From JBLNBQ01 sp050260095 (GTDB taxonomy: Bacteria; Bacillota; UBA5301; DYFA01), in the NCBI GenBank assembly GCA_050260095.1, contig JBLNBQ010000024.1:1-28568 (forward strand): 28,568 nucleotides of DNA, written 5' to 3'. The notes under the pieces are model-generated. The model saw nothing but the letters and a program-made list of their open reading frames with translations. It was not told the DNA's origin and made no database searches. The position numbers and the translations under genes are program-made. Every line of letters begins with the position of its first letter. The first letter of the stretch is position 1. Of this stretch, positions 22,532 through 28,568 are shown in pieces.

Positions 22532-23797
22532 GTGAGTGAGACCAGACCGCCCAGCGTGATCCGTGACCCGGCTCTGGCCGGCGAGGGACAGCGGCGGATC
22601 GAGTGGGCGAAGGCCCACATGCCCATTTTGAGCCAACTGGAGCAGGATTTCCTCCGGGACAAGCCGCTCGCCGGCAAGAAGGTCACGCTCTCCATTCACC
22701 TGGAGGCCAAGACGGCTTACCTCGCGCTCGTCCTCCGGTCGGCTGGGGCGGAGGTGGCCGCCACCGGGTGCAACCCGCTGTCCACGCAGGACGCGGTCGC
22801 GGCCGCTCTGGCGGAGCGCGGCGTGAGCGTCTACGCCTGGCACGGCGCCACCCCCGAGGAGTACGAGCGCCACCTGACGCTGGCCTTAAGCCACGGGCCC
22901 GACCTGATCATCGATGACGGCGGGGACCTGGTTCAACTGCTGCACAGTTCGCTTCACCACCTGGCCCCCCAGGTGCGGGGCGGCAACGAGGAGACCACGA
23001 CCGGGGTCAAGCGCTTGCGGGCCCGGGCGAAAGCAGGAGAGCTGCTCTTTCCGATGGTGGCGGTCAACGATGCCCGCTGCAAGCATCTTTTCGACAACCG
23101 GTACGGCACCGGGCAGTCGGCCTGGGATGGGATCATCCGCACGACCAACCTGGTTGTCGCCGGCAAAGCGGTGGTCGTGGCGGGGTACGGCTGGTGCGGG
23201 CGGGGCGTCGCCCGGCGGGCTGAGGGGCTGGGGGCGCGGGTGATCATCACCGAGGTGGACCCGGTGCGGGCGCTCGAGGCCGTGATGGACGGCTACCAGG
23301 TATTGCCGATGGCCGAGGCGGCCAAGGTGGGGGAGATCTTCGTGACCACCACCGGGTGCAAGGACATCATCCGGCGGGAGCACTTCGCCGTGATGCGCGA
23401 CGGGGCCATCCTGGCGAACGCCGGCCACTTCGACGTGGAGATCAACAAGCCCGAACTGCGGGAGATGTGCGCGATGCCGCCGCACGAGGTGCGCCAGAAC
23501 ATCGAAGAGTACCGCCTGCAAGACGGGCGCCGCCTCTATCTGCTGGGAGAGGGGCGGTTGGTCAACCTGGCCTGCGCCGACGGACATCCGGTCGAGATCA
23601 TGGACCTGTCCTTCGCCGTACAGGCGCTGTGCCTGCTGTATCTCGACGCGCAGGCTGCCGGCCTGAGACCGGGAGTCTACCCGGTGCCCGGCGAGATCGA
23701 CTACCGGGTCGCCCGGCTGGCGCTGATGGCCCGCGGCGTCTCGCTCGACGAACTCTCCCCGGAACAGAAGGAGTACATCGCAGCCTGGGAAGTTTGA
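22532..23797 (+). CDS. ahcY: S-adenosylhomocysteine hydrolase homologue, possibly S-inosylhomocysteine hydrolase
   Basis: NAD-dependent hydrolase that frees homocysteine from its nucleoside. The 421-residue protein has the NAD motif GYGWCGRG (218-225) and the catalytic Lys184/Asp188 in VNDARCKHLFDN. It is of the short archaeal/Thermotoga type and ends in IAAWEV, without the Lys/Tyr tail that reaches a neighbour's NAD in longer enzymes. The base pocket reads HLEAKTA (56-62), placing Lys60 where common enzymes have Glu or Gln (human Glu59). That lysine could donate to the O6 of hypoxanthine. The deaminase gene downstream supports S-inosylhomocysteine as the true substrate, as described in Methanocaldococcus. 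The start is GTG 22532 after AAGGGGAG; an upstream TTG at 22514 is less likely. Confidence 0.85.
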   Translation: MSETRPPSVIRDPALAGEGQRRIEWAKAHMPILSQLEQDFLRDKPLAGKKVTLSIHLEAKTAYLALVLRSAGAEVAATGCNPLSTQDAVAAALAERGVSVYAWHGATPEEYERHLTLALSHGPDLIIDDGGDLVQLLHSSLHHLAPQVRGGNEETTTGVKRLRARAKAGELLFPMVAVNDARCKHLFDNRYGTGQSAWDGIIRTTNLVVAGKAVVVAGYGWCGRGVARRAEGLGARVIITEVDPVRALEAVMDGYQVLPMAEAAKVGEIFVTTTGCKDIIRREHFAVMRDGAILANAGHFDVEINKPELREMCAMPPHEVRQNIEEYRLQDGRRLYLLGEGRLVNLACADGHPVEIMDLSFAVQALCLLYLDAQAAGLRPGVYPVPGEIDYRVARLALMARGVSLDELSPEQKEYIAAWEV

Positions 23798-23818
23798 GCG
23801 CAGGGGAGGCCGGCGAGC

Positions 23819-25168
23819 ATGGCGGAAAAGACGCAGAACAAACGGCGGATCCTGATCACGGGCGCCGAGGCGGTCATCACGGGGCCGCACGGTCCCGTCT
23901 TCGCCCCTGGCGAGGTGGCCATCGAAGGCGGGCGCATCGTCGCTGTCGGACCAGCGGGCCACCGGGGCGCCGGGGTGGCGGGATGGCGGCCGGAGGAGAC
24001 CATCAAGGCTAACGGCGCGGTGGTCGTCCCCGGTCTGGTCAACGCGCACGGTCACGCCGCCATGACCCTTCTGCGCGGCTACGCCGAGGATATGCTCTTC
24101 CACCCCTGGCTGGCCGCGGTGCAGTCGATGGAGGACAGCTTCCAGCCGGAGGACATCTACTGGGGGACTTTGCTCGCCATCGCCGAACAGTTCCGGTTCG
24201 GGGTGACCACCTTCGCCGAGATGTACTTCGGCATAGAGGCGGTGGCCCGGGCGGTGGCCGAGACGGGCGCCCGGGCGGTGCTCGCCCGCGGCCTCGCCAG
24301 CACGGCCCCCAACGCGGACACGATGCTCGCCCAGGGGATCGCCCTCTGCCGGGAATGGCAGGGTGCGGGCGAGGGGCGGATCACGACGATGCTCGGGCCG
24401 CACGCGCCTTACACCTGCGAACCGGCCTACCTTGAGCGGGTGGTCGACGCGGCGGAGGAGCTGGGGGTGGGAATCCACATCCACCTGAGCGAGTCGCGCC
24501 GGGAACAGGAGGAGCACCTGGCCCGCTACGGCGAGACTCCCACGGCGACCTGCGCCAAGGCCGGCGTTTTCCGCCGGCCGTGCCTGGTCGCTCACTTCGT
24601 CCACGGCACCCGGGAGGACTTGGAGACGCTGGTGGCCGCCGGAGCGGCGGTGGCGCACTGCCCGAGCAGCAACCTCAAGTTGGCGAACGGCATCGCCCCG
24701 GTGCCCGCCTGGCTGGCGGCCGGACTCACGGTGGGGCTGGGGACCGATGGGGCGGCCAGCAACAACGACCTCGACCTCTGGGAGGAACTGCGGCTCGCGA
24801 CTTTGCTGGCCAAAGGTTCCACGGGCGATCCCACCGCGCTGCCGGCCCCGGAGGCGTTCCACCTGGCCACCGGCGGCGGAGCGAAGGCGCTCGGCCTGGG
24901 CGATGCGGTGGGCAGGCTGGCGCCGGGCGCGGCGGCCGACCTGGCGCTGATCGACTGGACGGCGCCGCATCTCTGTCCCACCCATAATTTCCTGGCCAAC
25001 CTGGTTTTTGCGGTTCACGGGCCCGACGTGCGGCTGACCATGGTCGGCGGCCGGGTGGTGTACGACCGGGGGAACTACCCGACCTTGGACATCGAGCGCG
25101 TCCGGGCGGAAGTCGCTTCCCGGGCGGGTCGCCTAGCCAAAAGCGCAGCCAGAGCCGGGTCTGCTTGA
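23819..25168 (+). CDS. mtaD: 5'-methylthioadenosine/S-adenosylhomocysteine deaminase
   Basis: Amidohydrolase that removes the adenine amino group of SAM by-products (MTA, SAH, 5'-deoxyadenosine), giving inosine forms. The 449-residue protein has the metal motif His77-x-His79 (NAHGHAAM), His195 (GPHAPYT), His222 and Glu225 (IHLSES), His259 (AHFVHG) and Asp310 (GTDGAASNNDLD). The usual AHCVH reads AHFVH. The SNNDLDL after Asp310 separates this group from guanine and cytosine deaminases. The ATG at 23819 follows GGGGAGG, 21 bases after the hydrolase gene stop. It is the last gene of the operon. Together with Asn206 of the phosphorylase and Lys60 of the hydrolase it suggests a deamination-first salvage route. 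Confidence 0.88.
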   Translation: MAEKTQNKRRILITGAEAVITGPHGPVFAPGEVAIEGGRIVAVGPAGHRGAGVAGWRPEETIKANGAVVVPGLVNAHGHAAMTLLRGYAEDMLFHPWLAAVQSMEDSFQPEDIYWGTLLAIAEQFRFGVTTFAEMYFGIEAVARAVAETGARAVLARGLASTAPNADTMLAQGIALCREWQGAGEGRITTMLGPHAPYTCEPAYLERVVDAAEELGVGIHIHLSESRREQEEHLARYGETPTATCAKAGVFRRPCLVAHFVHGTREDLETLVAAGAAVAHCPSSNLKLANGIAPVPAWLAAGLTVGLGTDGAASNNDLDLWEELRLATLLAKGSTGDPTALPAPEAFHLATGGGAKALGLGDAVGRLAPGAAADLALIDWTAPHLCPTHNFLANLVFAVHGPDVRLTMVGGRVVYDRGNYPTLDIERVRAEVASRAGRLAKSAARAGSA

Positions 25169-25169
25169 C

Positions 25170-25200
25170 GGAATAGGCCTTCTCCTGCCGGGGTAGTCTA
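25170..25200 (+). promoter_or_regulatory. Possible sigma-G/sigma-F type promoter of the spore-protein gene
   Basis: GGAATA (25170-25175) resembles the -35 of forespore sigma factors (TGAATA-like). TAGTCTA (25194-25200), 18 bases later, resembles their -10 (CATACTA-like), with weaker agreement. It lies about 29 bases before the ATG. A CCGGGG/CCCCGG inverted repeat (25188-25193, 25209-25214) overlaps it and ends next to the ribosome site. Confidence 0.4.
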
Positions 25201-25228
25201 GCCTCGAACCCCGGAAGGAGGACGCAAA

Positions 25229-25546
25229 ATGGCAAAGAACAACCAGTCGAACCGTTCCCAGAGCGCGTCCAAAGGCCTGACGAACGTTGGCCCGGGCATC
25301 TCTGGGAAGACCAGCGAGGAGTACGCAAGCGAACTGGGCGCTGGGCGCACGTCCGGCGCGGCTGGCGGCGCGATGAGCGGCTCCAGCTTCGCTGGGTCGT
25401 CCGCGGGCTACACCGCCAGCGGCAGCAAGGCGGGCAAGTCCGGCCAGCAGGCCGCCGCCGAGTTCAACGAGTTCGCCTCCGAATTCGCGACTGGTTCTGC
25501 CTCCGCCGCCAAAAAGGGCGGAAGCAAGAACAAGAGCCAGCAGTAA
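25229..25546 (+). CDS. Gamma-type small acid-soluble spore protein-like
   Basis: A small hydrophilic protein of 105 residues, rich in Ala, Gly, Ser, Lys and Gln, with no Cys, Trp, Pro-rich or membrane segments. It holds two copies of a site similar to the spore protease GPR target (TEFASE in SspE): EYASE at 31-35 and EFASE at 81-85. Gamma-type SASPs are amino-acid stores in the forespore, split by GPR at germination, and have this low complexity with repeated cleavage sites. The ATG at 25229 follows AAGGAGG at 25215-25221. It is monocistronic, with its own terminator. Overall sequence similarity to SspE is low, so the call rests on composition, repeats and a possible forespore promoter. Confidence 0.6.
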   Translation: MAKNNQSNRSQSASKGLTNVGPGISGKTSEEYASELGAGRTSGAAGGAMSGSSFAGSSAGYTASGSKAGKSGQQAAAEFNEFASEFATGSASAAKKGGSKNKSQQ

Positions 25547-25568
25547 CGTTTCCGGGTGTTCCACCAGC

Positions 25569-25605
25569 GGCTGGTGAGGCACAGGCCTTGCCAGCCGTTT
25601 TCGTT
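25569..25605 (+). terminator. Rho-independent terminator after the spore-protein gene
   Basis: GGCTGG-TG-AGGC pairs with GCCT-TG-CCAGCC (25569-25580 with 25585-25596) across a small symmetric TG/TG internal loop, followed by GTTTTCGTT. It lies 22 bases after the stop. Confidence 0.75.
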
Positions 25606-25619
25606 CATCCGGGCAGGAA

Positions 25620-25655
25620 CTCCCGGACCCTCGTGGAATACTGTTCGTCCGGGAG
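25620..25655 (+). promoter_or_regulatory. Inverted repeat covering the gltX ribosome binding site
   Basis: CTCCCGGAC (25620-25628) and GTCCGGGAG (25647-25655) are perfect 9-bp complements separated by 18 bases. The right arm contains GGGAG, the best Shine-Dalgarno candidate for gltX, so the stem would hide it. No T-tract follows. It could instead be a DNA operator. Confidence 0.5.
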
Positions 25656-25668
25656 ATGAGTGAGAAAG

Positions 25669-27150
25669 ATGGCAGTTCGGGTTCGTTTTGCGCCGAGTCC
25701 CACCGGTTACCTGCACGTGGGCGGCGCACGCACCGCGCTTTTCAACTGGCTCTTCGCCAGGCATTTCGGGGGCACGTTCATCCTGCGCATCGAGGACACC
25801 GACCAGCAGCGGTCCACCGAGGAGTCGGTGCAGGCCATCCTCGACGGGATGAACTGGTTGGGTCTCGACTGGGACGAGGGACCCGGCGTCGGCGGCCCCT
25901 ACGGGCCGTATTTTCAGACGGAGCGGCTCGCCCAGTACCAGGCTTACGCCGAGCGCCTGATGAAGGCTGGACGGGCCTACAAGTGCTATTGCTCGCCGGA
26001 GGAACTCGAGGCGCGGCGTCAGGCCCTGCTCGCCGCCGGGCAGGCGCCGAAGTACGACCGGGCGTGCTTAGGGCTAAGTGAAGAGGAGTGCCGCCGGCGG
26101 GAGGCGGAGGGGCGGAAACCGGTCATCCGGTTCCGGGCGCTCGACGATGGCCAGACGGTCATCAACGACCTCATCCGGGGCCGGATCGTCATCGACAACT
26201 CCACGCTCGACGACTTCGTCCTCATGAAGTCCGACGGGATGCCCACCTACAACTTCGCCGCGGTCATCGACGACGCGGCGATGGAGATCACCCACGTCAT
26301 CCGGGGCGACGACCACATCTCCAACACGCCGCGCCAGATTCAGGTCTATGAGGCGTTAGGCCTCCCGCTGCCGCAGTTCGCCCACGTTCCGATGATCCTG
26401 GGCCCCGACAAGACACGGCTCTCGAAGCGGCACGGGGCGACCGCGGTCGGGCAGTACAAGGAACAGGGCTACCTGCCGGAGGCGATGGTCAATTACCTGG
26501 CCTTGCTCGGGTGGTCGCTGAACGCCACCGAGACCCTCTTCAGCCGGGAGCAGTTGGTGAAGTACTTCACCCTCGAGCGGTGCTCGAAGAACCCGGCCGT
26601 CTTCGACCTGAAGAAGTTGGAGTGGATGAACGGGGTCTACATTCGCCAGACGCCCACGGACAAGCTGGCCGAGCTGGTCCTGCCGTTCCTCACCGCCGAA
26701 GGGGTGGTCACGGAGAAGCAGGCCGTAGAGCCGGGCTTCCGGGAGTACCTGCGCAAAGTGGCGGAACTCCAGCAAACCCGGCTGAAGCGCCTCGACGAGT
26801 TCGTCTCCGCCTCGCGGTACTTCTTCGCCGATCCCGAACTGGGGGAGGGGCTTGCGGACGCGGTGCGGGAGCAGTTGGCCAAGCCCTACGTCGCAGCGGC
26901 CCTCACGCACCTGTCGGCCAAGTTGGAGGCCCTGCCGGAATTTGGCCACGCCGAAGTGGAACAGGCCTTCGGCGAGACGATGGCCGACCTGGGGCTGGGG
27001 ACCGGCGAGCTGATTCACCCGGTGCGGGCGGCTCTGACCGGGCAGAAAGTGAGCCCCGGCATCTACGACGTCGTGCTGGTGCTCGGGCGGGAAACGGTGC
27101 TCCGGCGACTCGGGAAGGCCCTTGCCTGGGTGGAGCGGCAGATCGGGTAA
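25669..27150 (+). CDS. gltX: Glutamyl-tRNA synthetase
   Basis: Charges tRNA(Glu), and in many Bacillota also tRNA(Gln), with glutamate. The 493-residue class I synthetase has the HIGH-type motif HVGG (16-19) after RFAPSPTGYL, IEDTDQQRS, a CYCS segment (107-109), and the KMSKS-type motif LSKRHG (251-256). The helical anticodon-binding domain fills the rest. The ATG at 25669 matches the usual GltX N-terminus, but GGGAG is 13 bases away; the GTG at 25660, three codons earlier, is better spaced and may be the real start. tRNA-Gln(CUG) lies 47 bases downstream. Whether the enzyme is non-discriminating depends on GatCAB or GlnRS, neither of which is in this window. Confidence 0.95.
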   Translation: MAVRVRFAPSPTGYLHVGGARTALFNWLFARHFGGTFILRIEDTDQQRSTEESVQAILDGMNWLGLDWDEGPGVGGPYGPYFQTERLAQYQAYAERLMKAGRAYKCYCSPEELEARRQALLAAGQAPKYDRACLGLSEEECRRREAEGRKPVIRFRALDDGQTVINDLIRGRIVIDNSTLDDFVLMKSDGMPTYNFAAVIDDAAMEITHVIRGDDHISNTPRQIQVYEALGLPLPQFAHVPMILGPDKTRLSKRHGATAVGQYKEQGYLPEAMVNYLALLGWSLNATETLFSREQLVKYFTLERCSKNPAVFDLKKLEWMNGVYIRQTPTDKLAELVLPFLTAEGVVTEKQAVEPGFREYLRKVAELQQTRLKRLDEFVSASRYFFADPELGEGLADAVREQLAKPYVAAALTHLSAKLEALPEFGHAEVEQAFGETMADLGLGTGELIHPVRAALTGQKVSPGIYDVVLVLGRETVLRRLGKALAWVERQIG

Positions 27151-27156
27151 AACCCC

Positions 27157-27186
27157 TTGTCAAAGGCCCACGGTCTGTGGTAGAAT
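27157..27186 (+). promoter_or_regulatory. Sigma-A promoter of the tRNA-Gln gene
   Basis: TTGTCA (27157-27162) and TAGAAT (27181-27186) are separated by 18 bases, each five of six to consensus. Transcription would start near 27193, about five bases before the mature tRNA. Confidence 0.75.
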
Positions 27187-27197
27187 GAAAAAGCCGC

Positions 27198-27271
27198 TGG
27201 GGGGTCGTCTAGTGGTAGGACGACGGGTTCTGGCCCCGTTAGCGAGGGTTCGAGTCCTTCCCCCCCAGCCA
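27198..27271 (+). tRNA. tRNA-Gln (anticodon CUG)
   Basis: The full cloverleaf can be drawn. The acceptor TGGGGGG (27198-27204) pairs with CCCCCCA (27261-27267). The anticodon stem ACGGG/CCCGT (27223-27227, 27235-27239) encloses the loop TTCTGGC with anticodon CTG at 27230-27232. The T arm is GAGGG-TTCGAGT-CCTTC (27244-27260). The discriminator base is G27268 and CCA is encoded (27269-27271). A strong promoter precedes it and a terminator follows, so it is transcribed alone. Confidence 0.95.
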
Positions 27272-27279
27272 AGAGATTG

Positions 27280-27306
27280 ACGGAGGCGCACCAGCGCCTC
27301 CGTTTT
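27280..27306 (+). terminator. Rho-independent terminator after tRNA-Gln
   Basis: A perfect 10-bp stem (27280-27289 with 27294-27303), loop ACCA, then a short T-run, nine bases after the tRNA CCA end. Confidence 0.85.
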
Positions 27307-27368
27307 GTGATTGCGGGCGCGGGGAACCTTGCCCGAAGGGGTCGGCACCCCGAGAGGGACCGGCGCCC

Positions 27369-27542
27369 TCAGGCGGCCAGGCTCCAGAGCAACCAGCCCA
27401 GCCCGCCGACGGCCGCCAGGAGCAGGACGACGGCGACCGTCGCCAGGCCCTTGAGCCCTTTTCGCCAGAGCGGGGCGACGAAGGAAGACGCGACCACGCC
27501 GGTCATCGCGGCACCAAGGGAGAAAACCAAGAGCTTCAACAT
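27369..27542 (-). CDS. Small two-helix membrane protein, function unknown
   Basis: A 57-residue frame on the minus strand, starting MLKLLVFSLG and ending WLLWSLAA. It has two hydrophobic segments (about 2-24 and 33-55) divided by the basic turn LWRKGLKG, so both ends would face the same side. The ATG at 27542 is preceded by GGGGGAGG nine bases upstream, strong support for translation. It is transcribed away from cheW, with a 179-base shared upstream region. I recognise no family. Candidates include a small stress or sporulation membrane protein, but nothing here decides it. Confidence 0.6.
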   Translation of the reverse strand: MLKLLVFSLGAAMTGVVASSFVAPLWRKGLKGLATVAVVLLLAAVGGLGWLLWSLAA

Positions 27543-27573
27543 CGATCCATACCTCCCCCGAAAAATGAGAAGG

Positions 27574-27595
27574 GGAGACCGCTTTGACAGTCTCC
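27574..27595. promoter_or_regulatory. Inverted repeat around a TTGACA box in the cheW upstream region
   Basis: GGAGAC (27574-27579) and GTCTCC (27590-27595) flank CGCT and TTGACA (27584-27589). TTGACA is a perfect -35 for cheW, but the best -10-like sequence, TATGGT (27611-27616), is 21 bases away, too far for an ordinary promoter. The repeat may be an operator in this divergent region. Confidence 0.3.
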
Positions 27596-27721
27596 ACCTT
27601 CCGCCGGGACTATGGTTTTGTTATCTCAATGGTACGTCCCTGACCCGCCGAAGTCAACTGGGAGGAATTGCGCCAGACTCTTCGAACCCTCTAGCAGGTG
27701 ACGCCAGAACGGAGGGACAGC

Positions 27722-28156
27722 ATGGAACTACAAGTGGTCGTTTTCCGGCTCGCAGACGAAGACTACGGCGTACCCATCGAACAGGTCAGGGAGATCAACC
27801 GGCTGGTGCCCATCACGGCGGTGCCGAAAGCCCCGGCCAGCGTACTGGGCGTCATCAACCTGCGGGAACAGATCATCCCCGTGGTGAGCCTGCGGGAACG
27901 GTTCGGGTTTGCCCGGGAAGCGAACGACGATGCGACGAGGATCGTGGTGAGCGAAGTGGGCGGCCAGACCGTGGGCTTCGTGGTGGATTCCGTGAACGAA
28001 GTCCTCCGCCTCGGGGAAGAGGCGATCGAGCCCGCCCCGCCCAGCACCGCCGGAGTCGACTCCGCCTTCATCAAGGGCATCGGCAGGCTGGGCGACCGCT
28101 TGATCATCATGCTCGACCTGGAGCGCATCTTCGACTTCAGCACGCCGAACGCCTAG
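27722..28156 (+). CDS. cheW: Chemotaxis adaptor protein CheW
   Basis: Cytosolic scaffold that joins chemoreceptors to the kinase CheA. The 144-residue protein is almost entirely one CheW domain: it opens LQVVVFRLADEDYGVPIEQVREI, followed by the conserved VLGVINLREQIIPVVSLRERF and a C-terminal GIGRLGDRLIIMLDLERIF. The ATG at 27722 follows CGGAGGGAC; an upstream in-frame start at 27698 is less likely. No other chemotaxis gene adjoins it, but a chemoreceptor lies 8 kb upstream. Its stop overlaps that of the convergent gene (shared CTAG at 28153-28156). Confidence 0.93.
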   Translation: MELQVVVFRLADEDYGVPIEQVREINRLVPITAVPKAPASVLGVINLREQIIPVVSLRERFGFAREANDDATRIVVSEVGGQTVGFVVDSVNEVLRLGEEAIEPAPPSTAGVDSAFIKGIGRLGDRLIIMLDLERIFDFSTPNA

Positions 28157-28568
28157 CGCCGGAGCGACTTCGGCTCCACCGGCACCAGGGAGGCGAGCAG
28201 CGCCTCTGCGTCCCGGCTCCCGATCGGTCCGACCACGACGACGCTCAGGCCGTGCAGGCTTCGCCGGGTCACGGTGATTCCCCGGGGGAGTCCCGGCGGC
28301 GGCGGCAGTTCGGCCGTCACGCCCGGATCCTCTGCCGGCCGTTCAAAGAGCGACACCGGATGTTTGCCCCCGGCGAACCGCAGCGCCACGACTCTTCCCT
28401 GGCCCACCTCCGCGACGTTGGCGGCCACCAGCGTGAAGCCCGCGGGCAGGCGCCCGGGGACGAGGAAACGGAACGGAGCCTCTTTCTTCAGACACGCGAT
28501 GAGATAACGCCTGTACCATTCGGCCCGGTCGGAGACGACCGGGCCTTGCGGCCGCGGCCGATCGAGCG
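28153..28568 (-). CDS. Protein of unknown function, C-terminal part (5' end outside the window)
   Basis: The minus-strand frame is open from the window edge to the stop at 28153-28155, giving 138 residues. A GTG at 28428 could be taken as a start, but the upstream frame continues with protein-like sequence (WYRRYLIACLKKEAPFRFLVPG), so the gene is treated as truncated. The part after PFRFLVPGRLPAGFTL, with several short beta-like stretches, recalls the DUF4367/RseB-type modules found in Bacillota after an anti-sigma or lipoprotein N-terminus, but the match is from memory of shape only. It ends against cheW in convergent orientation with overlapping stops. Confidence 0.5.
   Translation of the reverse strand, partial: LDRPRPQGPVVSDRAEWYRRYLIACLKKEAPFRFLVPGRLPAGFTLVAANVAEVGQGRVVALRFAGGKHPVSLFERPAEDPGVTAELPPPPGLPRGITVTRRSLHGLSVVVVGPIGSRDAEALLASLVPVEPKSLRR

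Noticed and set aside
27160..27597. 145-codon minus-strand frame overlapping tRNA-Gln
   Set aside because: It runs through the tRNA and its terminator. The shorter frame 27369-27542 in another phase has a proper ribosome site and membrane helices.
1..28568. CRISPR arrays, prophage genes or toxin-antitoxin pairs
   Set aside because: No regularly spaced repeats, phage structural genes or paired small toxin-antitoxin genes were seen in either strand.

Overview
The window reads as chromosomal DNA from a high-GC, endospore-forming member of the Bacillota (Firmicutes). Evidence for sporulation is a YtaF-type sporulation membrane protein (12218-12880) and a small protein resembling a gamma-type small acid-soluble spore protein (25229-25546). 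GTG and TTG starts are frequent and Shine-Dalgarno sequences are strong and purine-rich. A predicted beta-barrel protein with a signal peptide and a C-terminal Phe (1971-2903) hints that the cell may have an outer membrane, as in diderm lineages such as Limnochordia. The exact taxon cannot be fixed from this sequence.

Layout. 1-218 is the 3' end of a group II intron: the tail of its reverse transcriptase, then domains V and VI. Next come a structured leader and a type II NADH dehydrogenase (418-1740), the barrel protein, and a Cu/Zn superoxide dismutase on the minus strand. 3760-7751 is a four-gene cytosolic [NiFe] hydrogenase operon in the order beta-gamma-delta-alpha, typical of group 3b (NADP-linked, sulfhydrogenase-like). 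It has a good -35 element and a palindromic operator upstream, and a terminator downstream. 7890-12147 holds a homocitrate/isopropylmalate-synthase-family enzyme, a two-subunit aconitase-like hydratase and an isocitrate-type dehydrogenase. The residues fit a Re-citrate synthase route from oxaloacetate to 2-oxoglutarate better than leucine synthesis.

12218-17716 carries ytaF, a HAD hydrolase, a phenylacetate-CoA ligase with its tandem-ACT partner, an unusual fusion of a DNA alkyltransferase (Ogt) with a YbaK tRNA-deacylase domain, and a class I aminotransferase. A chemoreceptor follows (17788-19530). 19663-25168 is a tight operon with an M29-like aminopeptidase, an MTAP-family phosphorylase, MtnA, an S-adenosylhomocysteine-hydrolase homologue and an MTA/SAH deaminase. 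Base-contact residues in the phosphorylase (Asn206) and the hydrolase (Lys60), together with the deaminase, suggest that SAM by-products are deaminated first and processed as inosine compounds. The window ends with the spore-protein gene, gltX, tRNA-Gln(CUG), a 57-residue membrane protein, cheW and a partial gene of unknown function.

As a whole the region links redox metabolism (NADH dehydrogenase, NADP-linked hydrogenase, 2-oxoglutarate synthesis) with amino-acid catabolism and SAM salvage. A recurring feature is hairpins next to, or including, ribosome binding sites (ytaF, gltX, paaK, the spore-protein gene).
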